NCBI RefSeq assembly: GCF_040869045.1 | Contig: NC_090321.1 | Coordinates: forward strand, 32,051,426-32,115,425 | From: Eurosta solidaginis | Lineage: Eukaryota; Arthropoda; Insecta; Diptera; Tephritidae | Direction: 5' to 3' | Length of the DNA: 64,000 bases | Shown here: positions 42,696 through 52,931 of the stretch, one piece after another | Layout: the number at the start of each line of letters is the position of its first letter | Numbering within the stretch: position 1 is the first letter of the stretch | Program-made: the position numbers and the translations under genes | Notes under the pieces: generated by a model | Seen by the model: the letters and a program-made list of their open reading frames with translations, nothing else | Database searches by the model: none | What the model was told of the DNA's origin: nothing

Positions 42696-43188
42696 TGTAA
42701 AGAATATTAGCAGAACTAAGGGATACTATTATCTCTAAGCCGATGCTAAGCAGTGACTTTTATGCACACCAATAATTCAATCATTATGTCTACATGTACG
42801 TACACGCAGCGGAGAAACAACGCACAAACACATGCAGATATCTTATCTGAGATGCTCCCGAAAGTATGCAATTATAATTGTGGAAGTGTCGCTCACAAAC
42901 ACACGCGCATACGAGAGCTATACACATGCATCTGTAGTTACAATTATATAGCAGTAACTAAGTAAATTCTGGAAGAGCCTAGAAGTGTGCAAACGAGAAA
43001 TAGTAAAGGCACGAGAAATCATTTGGATTTAAGCAAGCTACTTGTTGTGAAGTATCAGTGTTATTGTGAAGTACTTTAATAAAGGCGATTTTGCATTATT
43101 TAATATTGGAGTTATTTATTCAACAGTTTAGAGATACGAACGTTAGTAGAAGTTTGCAAATAAGAGGATTTGCAGTAAATTCGTTGCA
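42696..43188 (+). mobile_element. Solo LTR 4
   Basis: A 493-bp copy starts TGTAAAGAATATTAGCAGAA and ends AGTAAATTCGTTGCA, flanked by ATAT at 42692-42695 and 43189-43192. It lacks about 60 bp in the U3/R region around the TATA box (GAAATAGTAAAGGCACG in its place), but keeps TTTAATAAAGGCG for polyadenylation. Confidence 0.88.
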
Positions 43189-43192
43189 ATAT

Positions 43193-43695
43193 TAACTACG
43201 GCAGCTTATCCCGCTTAATAATTAAAAAAAATGTATTTAAATTTACTCACAGCTCGTACGCCAGTTTCACACAGAGGCTTAATGAAGTAATTAGTAAAAT
43301 GTCCCTTATAAAAGTCTTATAGAACTCAACCCTTCATAGATAATATAAATTATTAATTATCTTATTATTACGCTACTAGATGCCTAATGGATTAAAACAC
43401 ATCGGGATCCGCATCGTGGCTTAAGATACGTGAACGAAATCAATGTTTTAAATCACAATAGCTGCGAATTTGGGGGTCCTTTGATTGACAAAATGTTTCG
43501 CAAAGAGGCAAATTGAATTTCAGAGTGTTATCTCAAGATGTCGGATTAGAAATGGAAGCTGCCAACGTCAGCACTTGTAGTAATGCCATCATGGGCGTGG
43601 ATTTGCTTAGTGTTTCAGATTTTATTGTCAATGATTTTTGACAAATAAAAAATAACTCCAAAAAGATATAAATTTTTTCAATTTGTGTTGTTATA
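43193..43695. other. Unassigned sequence
   Basis: No coding or family match. Around 43490-43560 a phrase (GGCAAATTGAATTTCAGAGTG) loosely echoes 16390-16420 (GTGAATTCAAATTGCAGAGTG), possibly an old shared repeat. Confidence 0.35.
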
Positions 43696-43699
43696 TCGG

Positions 43700-43945
43700 C
43701 CTACTGATTTGTAAGATAGCAGCGGTGCCTAAACGTTGCCGATGAAAGAATTTAGCAGTTCCCGAAATAGATTTATACAACGAGCTTTGGCAATTGTCTA
43801 AATTTTTTCTTTCTACTATTCAAATTTAAAAATGTTTTCAATTGAGAAAAAATTTATCATAACAATAATAATGATAAAAAATTATTGAATTATTGTTAGG
43901 CCTTGAACTCGATTCGAACCCGCTATATTTTTATATTTGCAGCAT
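43700..43945 (+). repeat. tRNA-related repeat, family B
   Basis: Follows the minus-strand sequence of 12270-12510: AGCAGCGGTGCCTAAACG, GTTCCCGAAATAGATTTATA, CTTTGGCAATTGTCTAAATT, and the end GGCCTTGAACTCGATTCGAA followed by CCCGC. Its A-box region is decayed. Confidence 0.55.
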
Positions 43946-44148
43946 TTGAGCAAAAAGAAAGCATTGAGAAAAGGTAATATGCCTTTTTAAAGAGAGTCGC
44001 ATGAATTTTTTTTATTATCTTTTAAGCTCAAGAAGAAACGATTGCTTTCTATTTAAAATAATTTTTGAAAAAATCATATGATTTTTTGGGACTGTTCCTT
44101 GATGTTCGTTAATAAAGCAAGTTGCTATATGTGAAAACATTAAGTTAA

Positions 44149-44514
44149 AATAAAAAAAAAATAAATGTAAGGCGCGATAACCTCCGAAGAGATCTAAGGC
44201 CGAGCTTCTCTTCCAATTTGCGTCGTGCTCCTCTTGATTTTTCCCTACAAATTGGCCGGACGGGACCTACATGTTTTATGCCGACTCCGAACGGCATCTG
44301 CAAGGCAGATGAGTTTTCACTGAGAGCTTTTCATGGCAGAAATACAATCGGAGCGCTTGCCAGACACTGCCGAGTGGCGACCCCGCTTGGACAAATTTTC
44401 TTCTAATTGAAAAATCTTATTTCTAAAATTTTGATGTTGCTTTGCCCGGGAGTTGAACCCAGGGCATACGGTGTGATAGGCGGAGCACGGTACCATCACA
44501 CCACGGTGGCCGCC
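44149..44514 (-). mobile_element. tRNA-derived SINE, family A, with 15-bp target duplication
   Basis: The best-delimited family A copy: 366 bp between identical AAAACATTAAGTTAA flanks (44134-44148 and 44515-44529). On the minus strand: GGCGGCCACCGTGGTGTGAT (A box region), CTGGGTTCAACTCCCGGGC (B box), body with GGCAAGCGCTCCGATTGTAT and GATGCCGTTCGGAGTCGGCA, and end GGTTATCGCGCCTTACATTT then a TTTTTTTTT-containing tail. tRNA head, 15-bp duplication and lack of any frame make it a SINE. The 3' end is T-rich, not A-rich, in its own orientation. Confidence 0.95.
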
Positions 44515-44529
44515 AAAACATTAAGTTAA

Positions 44530-45699
44530 TTATATCATTAAATAAAACTGTGATTCCATTAAGTTTCTGAGCGGAATTGGTATTAGACTTCTACAAGGCA
44601 CATAAATTAGCTTATCGAGATTTTTAGCAAATTTATATTATAAAAGACAACATTGTTTGATTTTTTGCTTAACTTCGTAAATCACCTGAATTTCCAGTTT
44701 TGTTGACATAATTTAACACTCTGTCCGGCATCTTTCCCATCTTTCACGTGTATGTAGCTAAAACCACCACGTAGAACAGGCCCGAAAGGGTGTAAAGAAA
44801 CGAAAAAGAAACACAACCCACCACGTCTCCTTTGCCATTCAACTTTCGACTCACTTTGTTGTCTTTCAGCGGTTTCGGCTTTCAACTTCGTATTTCTTGT
44901 TTGCTTTCACCATCAAATTGATGGCGTTAAATTGTATCTCATATAGAATTAATGAGTAAAAGTAAGCTTTATTAAAAATTAATAAAGGCACACACACCGA
45001 GGCAGCATTGGCTAAAGGTTGGCACGATGAGGACAAGCGACGACAAAGACGATTAATGTTTGTTTTTTGGTGTGATGCGTAATAATGAAGGTAATAATGA
45101 AGATTTAAAAAGAGGTTGCTTAATATTGCTCAGTATGTCGTATCAATCGACTTATGTGTATGTTAATGTGTATGCGCGTGTGTCGTTGTAGTAATAATCT
45201 TGTTGGCTGTTATGTTGTTGTTGCCATTGGTTTATATAATTCAATTCTTTTGATTTTCTTTGAGTGGTTAATTAGTTAAGTAGCTTAAGGGCCTGTAGTA
45301 GACACACAACCGTCCAAGCATACACACACACATATATATGCAAAGGTGAGTGCAAAAGAGATTATTATATCCTCGTTGCTTCTGCGTAATTCTTTGCTAT
45401 AATAAGTACTTGGCCTATAATCGTGCTTTTGTTCTTGAGCAACTTACTAAATGAATAAGTAGGTGAGTTTTCTTTAAAGAGATCCGATTATATGGAAAAG
45501 ACTTCAACTTTTCTTAACTTTAATGTGAGGAAATATGATAATTTCGTTCAAGAAAGGAAGTTAAAATTAAAGATTACCAGTTAAGGTTAGATGAACTATT
45601 TCTTCGAAATCTATATATTTGCTAAATGTTTCTACTGGCATGCTCTTTTAATTCGGCTTAGCAAGTAGTCTATAGCGAAAGAAGCCAGTTTTAGCATTA
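44530..45699. other. Gene-free, apparently low-copy sequence
   Basis: About 1.2 kb. It includes a less AT-rich patch (44690-44890) with minus-strand frame 44885-44682 of 67 codons that I cannot assign, and an (AC) run near 45322-45334. It looks like unique host DNA. Confidence 0.4.
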
Positions 45700-46350
45700 T
45701 AATACGTGGAGCAGCGAAAAAATTGACCTTAAGGCCACTTAAGCAAATATTAATTGGCTTTATGACCTTTTCAAGAAAACAGATCAAACAGAACAAATGG
45801 TCATATTGTCAATATCGTTGATATTGCAACCATTTGTAATTTGGCTTTGTGACCATTTCAATTGAGGCTTTGGCCGTTGACCTTATGTCACCCCCACAAC
45901 AAAATGGTCACAGTGGCAATATCGATGACAAAATAACTAATTGAGATTGAGGTCATTTCAAATTGTCTTAACTTTTTTTCACTTCATGGTCATGTGAAGT
46001 AATCATAAAGAATAATTAACGCTATGGCCGCTGACATTATGTCGCCCTATCGTAAGTAAATAAATTTTAAACAATTAAATACGTAGAAGTGCGAAAAGAA
46101 TAATTGACCTTAAAGCCACTTGCGAAAATATGAGTTGACTTTATGACCATTTCAAAAAAAAAAAAAAAAAAAAAATAATTGTGCAATGTAAATGTTGTTG
46201 ATATTGTAGCAATTTGAAATTCCTGGGTGAGCACGTTTGAACTTAAATATTATTATTGTCGTTTCAAGTCAGTATTCACAACAATTTTTAAATTCTTATG
46301 TTTTTTTGAAGTTTTCATTATTTAAGCCAATTGACGTTATGGCTGCCATA
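45700..46350 (+). repeat. GGCCACTT / TTTATGACC repeat, two tandem segments
   Basis: Segment 1 (about 45705-46070) and segment 2 (about 46080-46350) both run AATTGACCTTAAGGCCACTT or its variant, GGCTTTATGACCTTTTCAAG or variant, a TTGATATTGCAACCATTTG phrase, and the same closing words. A relative is at 1440-1650. A 21-A run at 46155-46175 lies in segment 2. No coding. Confidence 0.55.
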
Positions 46351-46429
46351 AAAAACTAGCAGGATTTATTTGTTCAAAGGAAGTTGATTATTACATTTTG
46401 AGGAGTACTAAATTGACTTAATGTCGGCC

Positions 46430-46760
46430 GCAATGGTGTCGTGGTAGTGTGTTCCTCTTACTACACTGAGAGTCTTGGGTTCAACTACCGGGAAAAGTTA
46501 CCTCAAACATTTAGAAAAAGTTGTTTTAATTAGAAACCAGTTTTTCTAATCGGGTAAGCAGCTCGGAAGTGATTTGGCAAACACTCCGAACGTATTTCTG
46601 CCATGAAAAGCTTCTCAGTGAAAATTCATCTGTCATGCAGATGCCATTCTGAGTCGGCAAAAAACTTGCAGGAAAAATTAGAAAGCGAACGATGCAAATT
46701 GGATGAGAATATCTGCCCAAATATAATCGAAGGTAAATCGCGCAAATTTTTATTATTATT
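46430..46760 (+). mobile_element. tRNA-derived SINE, family A, diverged
   Basis: Head GGCCGCAATGGTGTCGTGGTAG, B box region TTGGGTTCAACTACCGGG, body GGCAAACACTCCGAACGTAT, GAAAAGCTTCTCAGTGAAAA, end near AAATCGCGCAAATTTTTATT. It is more diverged than the other copies. Open frames of 82 and 92 codons across it are accidental. Confidence 0.75.
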
Positions 46761-47389
46761 TTTAAACAAGACAAATGGAAAAGTACCTCGAAAATGGCCA
46801 GGGCCTCTTATTAGAAAAAGATTAAATGAGAAAATTTCTGAGCTAGCACTAAGGATTATAATTAAGCTATGGCGTTGGTAAAGTTTATCGCCAGTTATTT
46901 ACTGCTGTCAAAAATCGATGTTACCCTGAAATTGAAGTTGGATGACGGGTCGGAGATCGCTTACGTAAGGGAGCCGGTAGATGGTAAATTTTCCGCTGCT
47001 GCCCGCTGCAGATGTTAGAATTCAACATTTACTAAGATGGTTAGACGGCTATCAAAGCGCTATGCCCTGACATCGTGAGGTCGAAGGCTGTGAGAGTTTG
47101 CTCAACATCACTACCGGTATAAATTTACTACTTTTTAATAAAAGCTAACTGGATACCAGGGCTTAAGCATATCTCTCGCAACTGTCTGGTTGAGCTCGTG
47201 GCCCAGGAAGGCACAGGCGAATTTAACCTGATTATTTGTTTATATATAGGTGTAAGTAAAGCAACGGGAGTGACTTCGATGTCGCACTCAGGTACTTAGA
47301 CTTCATTGCCCGAGATGAGTTGGAAAAAAGGCTTGAGTGGTAGGGGAGTATAATGAACATATGAAGTCGAAATCGACGCTAAACAGAAG
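46761..47389. other. Unassigned sequence
   Basis: No element recognised. A stretch of 47035-47220 has coding-like composition (for example GTCGAAGGCTGTGAGAG, AACTGTCTGGTTGAGCTCGT) and could be a decayed LINE piece. I could not read a known motif. Confidence 0.3.
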
Positions 47390-47900
47390 CCGGAACCGAG
47401 CTCGGATGGCTCGTTATCAATTTGTTATCGTTTTAGCTATCAATGAGTTATGGTTTTGTCATCGATGGGTTATGGACGTGGTAATACTGCCTTTCCGACA
47501 AATTATAGTTTTGTTATCGCTATGTTATTGACAAGTTAGTGACTTGTTATCGAAGTACTTTAACCTGTTTACCAATGACAAAGGTTATCGATGAGTTATT
47601 GGCTTTTTATCGACTTTTTATTGACGATTTATCGATTCTTTTTAAAAATTGTTCGATTTGTTATCGAAGTGTTATCGGAGTGCTAACAGTTTGTTACGAG
47701 TTATCGAATTGTTATCCAAAAATTATCTATTTGCTAACAAAAAATTATCGATTTGTTATCGGAGAGCTATCGACAAGTAAGCAGTGAATTAATAAAAACT
47801 TATAGATTTTCCATTAAAAAGTTATTGATTTGTTATCAAAAATTTAACGTTTTGCTATAGAAAAATTATGGTGAATAACTACCTGATAGCAGACTTAAAA
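47390..47900. repeat. TTATCGAT-rich degenerate repeat block 3
   Basis: The clearest block: TTTGTTATCGATTTGTTATC-like phrases, with GTTATCGA, GTTATCGG and GAGTTATTG every 10-25 bp for 500 bp on the plus strand. It begins right after CTCGGATGGCTCGTTATC. Confidence 0.6.
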
Positions 47901-48849
47901 ATGCTCACAGTTTACCGATGAGTTCAAAATAACTCGTTTATGGTAGCCAAGCTTCGAAAAATAAGGTTGGCAGCCTTTAAAGTACCCATAACTATCGAAT
48001 TTTCGATTCCTAATGCATAAATGGTCAGACATTAATAAGATTCAATTGAACGAGATTGAATTTGGTAAAAAAACCCATTTAAAGTTCCTTAAAGCACCGT
48101 TCACATAAATGTCCACTGACTCATTTTATTCATTATCTTTCAATCAATGTACTTCCGCATCACTTGTTTCGACTACCTTTTCTATTATTAAATTTTACTT
48201 CCCCCATTTTCAAATCACTCAACCACCAGCGCATGCAATTTATCCTTTTCAAATGTAATAAAAATGCAACATCCGTCATTTTCGATTTTCGGCGAAGTTT
48301 CTTAGCATAGATGTAGCCCTGTCATAATAAAGAATACTAAAGCAGACCATGCTGATGGCCGACTAGCCACTGTGGTGCTGCTGTTCACCCAAGCTGTATT
48401 CATTGTTTACCTGCGCAACACCATAACTCCCTCCTCCATCTGCAATTACTAGTAAACGTAATCAAATTACGCTGTCATCAAATAGCACACCCAACCTTTC
48501 GGCTATTCACCCCAATGGGTAAACAAGGTAAAAGAGTCATGCACAGAAAACAAAACAACCTGTCCTGCCTGGTTATCTTGTTTATGCAACAACAAATTTG
48601 ATATTTACAGGGCTGATTCTGTGTATCGTCAATTTATGTCCATTTTTCGCCACAACGCTGAAAATTTGACAAATATGACTGTGCATAAAATTAAATTTAT
48701 CATTTGCGAATATCAGAATATTTCAGAGTCTTACGAAAACAGTCATATTTGCAGCAGCGAGCACAGAAATAGCAATAGAATTTTTGTTAAATTTTATCAA
48801 ATAAAAACTTCTTTTATTGTCGATAGTTTAAGGAAAAATTTTCATGTTG
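47901..48849. other. Gene-free, apparently low-copy sequence
   Basis: No coding recognised; the 87-codon plus-strand frame at 48621-48884 matches nothing I know and runs into LINE alpha sequence. Confidence 0.4.
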
Positions 48850-50335
48850 TTGTTTTTGTAGCAGTGCTTTGCCCTATCAAATAGATGCGACCGATCACAA
48901 ATTTTCGACAATGTCCCCTAACGGTCCAAGGAAACTCGCAGTTTCAACAGGAGTGGACTATAGTGAGAGGGGTGTTAGAGCATTGCTTCCACTTTACAAT
49001 TGAAGAGATTGTTGGTGTCATGGGGGCACACATTGAAAGCAGGACATATATTTTGTATGTCGGGGTAAGAGTTTAGCCTGTTACAGTACCCAGATCTGAG
49101 TTGAGCTAGAGCGACGCGCGTTTCTGTGCGGAACACACACTCCCTCTTCTGTGAGTTCTGGGTATTTTTCTTTAAGAACTGGATTCACCGGGTAATTCCT
49201 GACATAGAGGTCCAATGCCTGTTTGTGATTATCAGAGGACCTGCTTGTGCTTTTTTGCTTCATAGGGCTGTGTTCTTTGGTGCCGTATTTCCTCATAATG
49301 CTTACGGAAATGACCACTGGGGATTAGGGAGGTTTATCCTCTTTAATCTGATGTCTGTTGGCATGCCCATATTTCTGGGTTTTCAACAGAAACTGTTTGT
49401 TCAGCATTTTATTTTTCTCCCTAATGATGAATGCTCTCGCCTCATTTTGTAGGTGGTGTTCTGGGCAGATTAGAAGGCAGCTCATAGCGGTTCTGAGAGC
49501 AGTATTTTGGCAGGCCTGTATTTTATTCCAGTAAGTAAACTTTAGGCTTGGCGACCATATTGGGGACGCTTAGCATGCAATCGTCCTGCCAATTGCTTTG
49601 TAAGTTGTAATGAGCATTTCTTTGTCTTTACCCAAAGTGCTGCCGGCAAGAGATTTGAGGATTTTATTACGGCTCTGGATTTTCGGTACAATTGCGGTTG
49701 CATGCACTCCAAAATGTAGATCCTGATCGAACGTTACACCCCAGATTTTTGGGTGTAAGGCAGTCGGTAGCGTAATGCCATCTACGACGATGTCCCATAT
49801 GGTCGACATTTGGCGCGTCCATGTTGTAAATAAGGTCGCCGATGATTTGGTCGGTGACAATGTCAGGTTTCGCGAGGCGAAAAAACTGGAGAGATAAAGG
49901 AGGTAGCTGTTTATTTTATTACAAAGCGCATCGATGAATGGGCCGGGACCTGTAGTCATTATCGCGCAGTCATCGGCGTAGGATATAACATTAACTACTT
50001 CTGGTGGAGAAGGGAGCTTCGATATGTAGAATTTTAACAGAAGCGGAGATAGGACACCATCCTGTGGTACCCCTTGTTTAAATATTTTGGGTTTAGGGGT
50101 AATGTTCCTGAATTTCACCTATGCTGTCCGACCAGGCTGATCATCTGCGTTCCACCTTTTGAGACTTGGGGGTGCGAAGACCCTTCCAGGTCTTGCATTA
50201 ACGTGCCGTGTTTGAACGTACCAAAAGCTTTTGGCTTAATTACTGTCCTATGATTTAATCCGCAATTTATTTCCGTGTTAATGGCGTTTAGCGCGGTGTA
50301 GTGGTATGTAGTTTGAAACATTTTCATAAAAGGGG
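48850..50335 (-). mobile_element. LINE alpha (Jockey-like), longest copy
   Basis: From high to low coordinates: a piece before the catalytic domain (NAINTEINCGLN, KAFGTFKHGTLMQDLEGS at 50115-50327), the reverse transcriptase (49570-50118), the connection domain (49180-49560) and the cysteine/histidine tail with the 3' end near 48860 (TATTTGATAGGGCAAAGC then TGCTACAAAAACAAC, a CAA-rich tail). One frameshift lies near 50118 and several below 49570. The endonuclease is missing. LINE zeta begins only a few bases beyond 50335. Confidence 0.88.
49570..50118 (-). pseudogene. Reverse transcriptase core of LINE alpha
   Basis: A 182-codon frame with FKQGVPQDGVLSPLLLKFYI (motif B; family GVPQGGVLSP, one glycine changed to aspartate), SPPEVVNVISYADDCAIMTT with an intact YADD box, then ASRNLTLSPTKSSATLFTTW and KIWGVTFDQDLHFGVHATAI of the thumb. 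It ends at a frame shift near YKAIGRTIAC, since family members continue with VNYAAPVWSP. The methionine start is internal. This is the best preserved polymerase segment in the window but lacks everything N-terminal in frame. Confidence 0.9.
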
Positions 50336-50344
50336 TTGGTTGGT

Positions 50345-51405
50345 TGCTGTGCTACCCGTATACAAAAGACCCGATCCAAACAAGCGCTGGGTGCACCATT
50401 TTGAAACCCATTCTCTTAGAGCCATTGCTGCTGTTGTATGGCTAGTCAGTGTCCCGTTCAAACCAATTGGTGCGGACAATGAACCCGCTGATTTCTATTA
50501 TAGAGTATTCTACTACTACTTCCCGAAGTTCAGGCAGTATACAACCGCCCATAATTTTCAACCAAGTGCGAGATAGGGCTGGGTACTCACACATATAGTG
50601 CGAGACTGTTTCTTTGCTGCCTTCCTCGCCGCAGTAACTGCAAATGCTGATAAAAGGGATTCCCAATCTCTCAGCGCGCAGATATAGTGGCTTTGTCCCG
50701 TGATTCCGGCAGTGACCATAAAGTTTTTTTTCCTTGATCTATTAAGTATTTCCTTTGTCCTTCTACTATCGTAATTCAGTCAGGTTTACTTATCTTGCAG
50801 GTGTTCGAGGAGTTCCAGTGAGAGACCACTAACTCCTTGAATCTCCTATGTATGTTTATTTTGATTGATGCAAGAAGATGATGCGTCTCGACTGCCTCCG
50901 CAGCATTCAGCAGAGCTCCTGCCTTTGCAAGTTCGCTGCCTTGTCGTTGCCTTTAATGGTTCTGTGACCAGGTTTTCATACAAGGATTATGTTTGCGAAG
51001 CTATCTGCGGCTTGAAGCATCCCATTGCAATAGCTGGCGGTCTTAAACGAATTAATGTGGCAGTCAAGCGGCCATGAGCGCCGTATGAGTAAATGTACAC
51101 CTCGCGCTAATTTAGCGAGTCCTCCGGCAGGGACGTAATACCCTTTTTAAACCCAGAACTTCCGCCTGGAAAATACTAGCAACGTTGAAAAGGGACTAAC
51201 AGCAACACCCGTTCGCATACCCCAGTCCATTTTGGAACTGTCTGTGTAGAGTAAAATTGCGTCTTTTTTTGCACCATGTCCCCTCTTGAGGGAAATTTTA
51301 TTGTATGACACGTGTCAAGACTTAGTAATGGCGTCTTGTAAACTGTTAATGGACCCACAGCGAAACCTTTTGAGGATAATCCTGTGGCCACTCTGTGGAG
51401 GCCAC
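50345..51405 (-). mobile_element. LINE zeta fragment: RNase H and C-terminal tail
   Basis: Minus strand. 51409-51176 ends near the RNase H start (VQKKTQFYSTQTVPKWTGV; with one shift LLYTDSSKMDWG). Broken frames follow through 50700-51080, then the frame 50666-50442 has IPFISICSYCGEEGSKETVS and HYMCEYPALSRTWLKIMGG, a C-C-H-C tail. RNase H followed by such a tail is the I/LOA plan. No reverse transcriptase adjoins it; the next LINE piece upstream (51760-52577) is a different, R1-like type. Confidence 0.7.
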
Positions 51406-51409
51406 CCAC

Positions 51410-51702
51410 TGTAGGTATAGCTAAATGCGTTACTATGGGGGATGGGTTAGTATGGGCTTGGCGACGGCCGTTAGCTTAAGCTAAATGCGTCCAATAAAAA
51501 AAAAAAAGACAGCAGGCTTAACTGGAAATGAAATATCGAACGTAGGGTTAAAAAGGCTAACATAGCCATCTACTTGTGTACAGGAATCGTTAGCAGAAAC
51601 TAGGGTCAAAACCCGAGTTTGTGATGTGCCTATAAACGGCCGTCGTCAGGCCCATACTAACGCATCCCCCATAGTAAAGCATTTAGCTATAGCTACAGCA
51701 GG
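51410..51702. repeat. Inverted repeat with 63-bp arms between two LINE relics
   Basis: Left arm 51412-51473 (TGTAGGTATAGCTAAATGCG, ACTATGGGGGATG, TTAGTATGGGC, CGACGGCCGTT) and right arm 51637-51701 are reverse complements with about six mismatches. The 165-bp loop has AGCTTAAGCTAAATGCGT, which repeats part of the arm, and a 12-A run. It could be a small MITE; flanking duplication is not evident. Confidence 0.7.
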
Positions 51703-51759
51703 CCAATGAAACCAGGCTAATCCTGTTCATCTGCCCGCAATCCGTGAGACTGCCGTTAG

Positions 51760-52577
51760 GCATGACGTCACGGTAGGAAAGCCGATCTAGGCGCCACTAC
51801 TTCGTATGCACATTTCTCTTCGCTCCCTTTCCGCATGCATCATTTCGTCATAACTATAAAAGCCATCTTACTCACAGCAGTCCAGCAATCTATTCGTCCG
51901 CACATTCGGGGAACTTAATTCCTAATGGAACGCTCCTCTCCAAAAACTCCGTGTACAGAGAGCCTTTCGCTGCGAAAATGAGGGCAGTGAAACCTTTCAT
52001 GTTCGGCGATTTCCAATACGAAGGGACATTGTGGACAGAAAGGATCCTCCTCTATCCTACGATTATGCAGATATTCCTTGAAGCCGTAGCGGAGAATTTC
52101 CCTGCTTCAGGGAAGGTCGACTTGTAGTACACCATCATACATCGCATTCCGCCCGGGATGTTGTGCTTACTTGGTCCCTCATCCGTATCAAAAAGGAGTA
52201 CTCTGATGCTTAAATAGCTACCAATTATGCTGACTAGGTAAGCAAGAGTGCCAAAATTTGGTAGCGCAGTCACTATCTGTCCAGTTCGCGGTGTTGGAAG
52301 CATTTCTAATATCCAAAGTTATCAGTGCACAGAACTTCCTTTTACTTTGGCCTCCGGTTATGGCTCCGCGGGCTTTACTGACAACTGCTTGTATTGCATA
52401 TATTGTGGATCTCGATTTTCGAAATCCAAACTGACTATTTGACAAGCCACCTGGGTTTTCCAGGGTTAGCTGCAGACGCTTACTAATAATACGTTCGAGA
52501 ATCTTTCCTTTTGAATCCAACATACAAAGTGGCCTGTATGAAGATGGCTGGTCGTGCATCTTACCAGGTTTCAGCAA
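51760..52577 (-). mobile_element. R1-like LINE fragment, internally deleted
   Basis: High to low: SSYRPLCMLDSKGKILERII, LENPGGLSNSQFGFRKSRST and KFCALITLDIRNA (fingers and motif A, 52577-52290), then IGSYLSIRVLLFDTDEG up to NIPGG. A deletion removes GVPQG and the catalytic YADD box. The frame resumes at GFKEYLHNRRIEEDPFCPQC, followed by AEHERFHCPHFRSERL (about 51900-52080), a C-C-H-C tail. These blocks are typical of R1-clade LINEs, which lack RNase H. Dead copy. Confidence 0.82.
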
Positions 52578-52931
52578 AAGAATCAGTCTTTGACGTTTTC
52601 ATGAGCTGTCTATATCGACGCGCAGATACTGGACTATCAGGAGAAACTTCTGGTACTTTTGGGGAAAAGGAAATATAAGAAAATTTTTTAAAATTTTAAA
52701 AAATTGTCACTGATATTTTCGTGTTCGCAATTGTGTATATACAAACGTACATAGTTATCCTTTAATTTTGCATATACCAAGTACTTTTCCTAGCTTTGAG
52801 TACTTTCTAGTTGGGTTCCTTTGAGCGCTTCTGCTGCACGCCTTATTGGGTAGTGTTCCTTTGCGTGGATGATAATAAAAACGTGACACGCATATCAAAG
52901 AGTTATGAAGTACACTCATACATATTCTTAT
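52578..52931. other. Unassigned sequence
   Basis: No element recognised between the R1-like LINE and the large HINE-like copy B. Confidence 0.4.

Noticed and set aside
50301..50576. 91-codon plus-strand frame
   Set aside because: Antisense shadow of the LINE alpha and LINE zeta junction.
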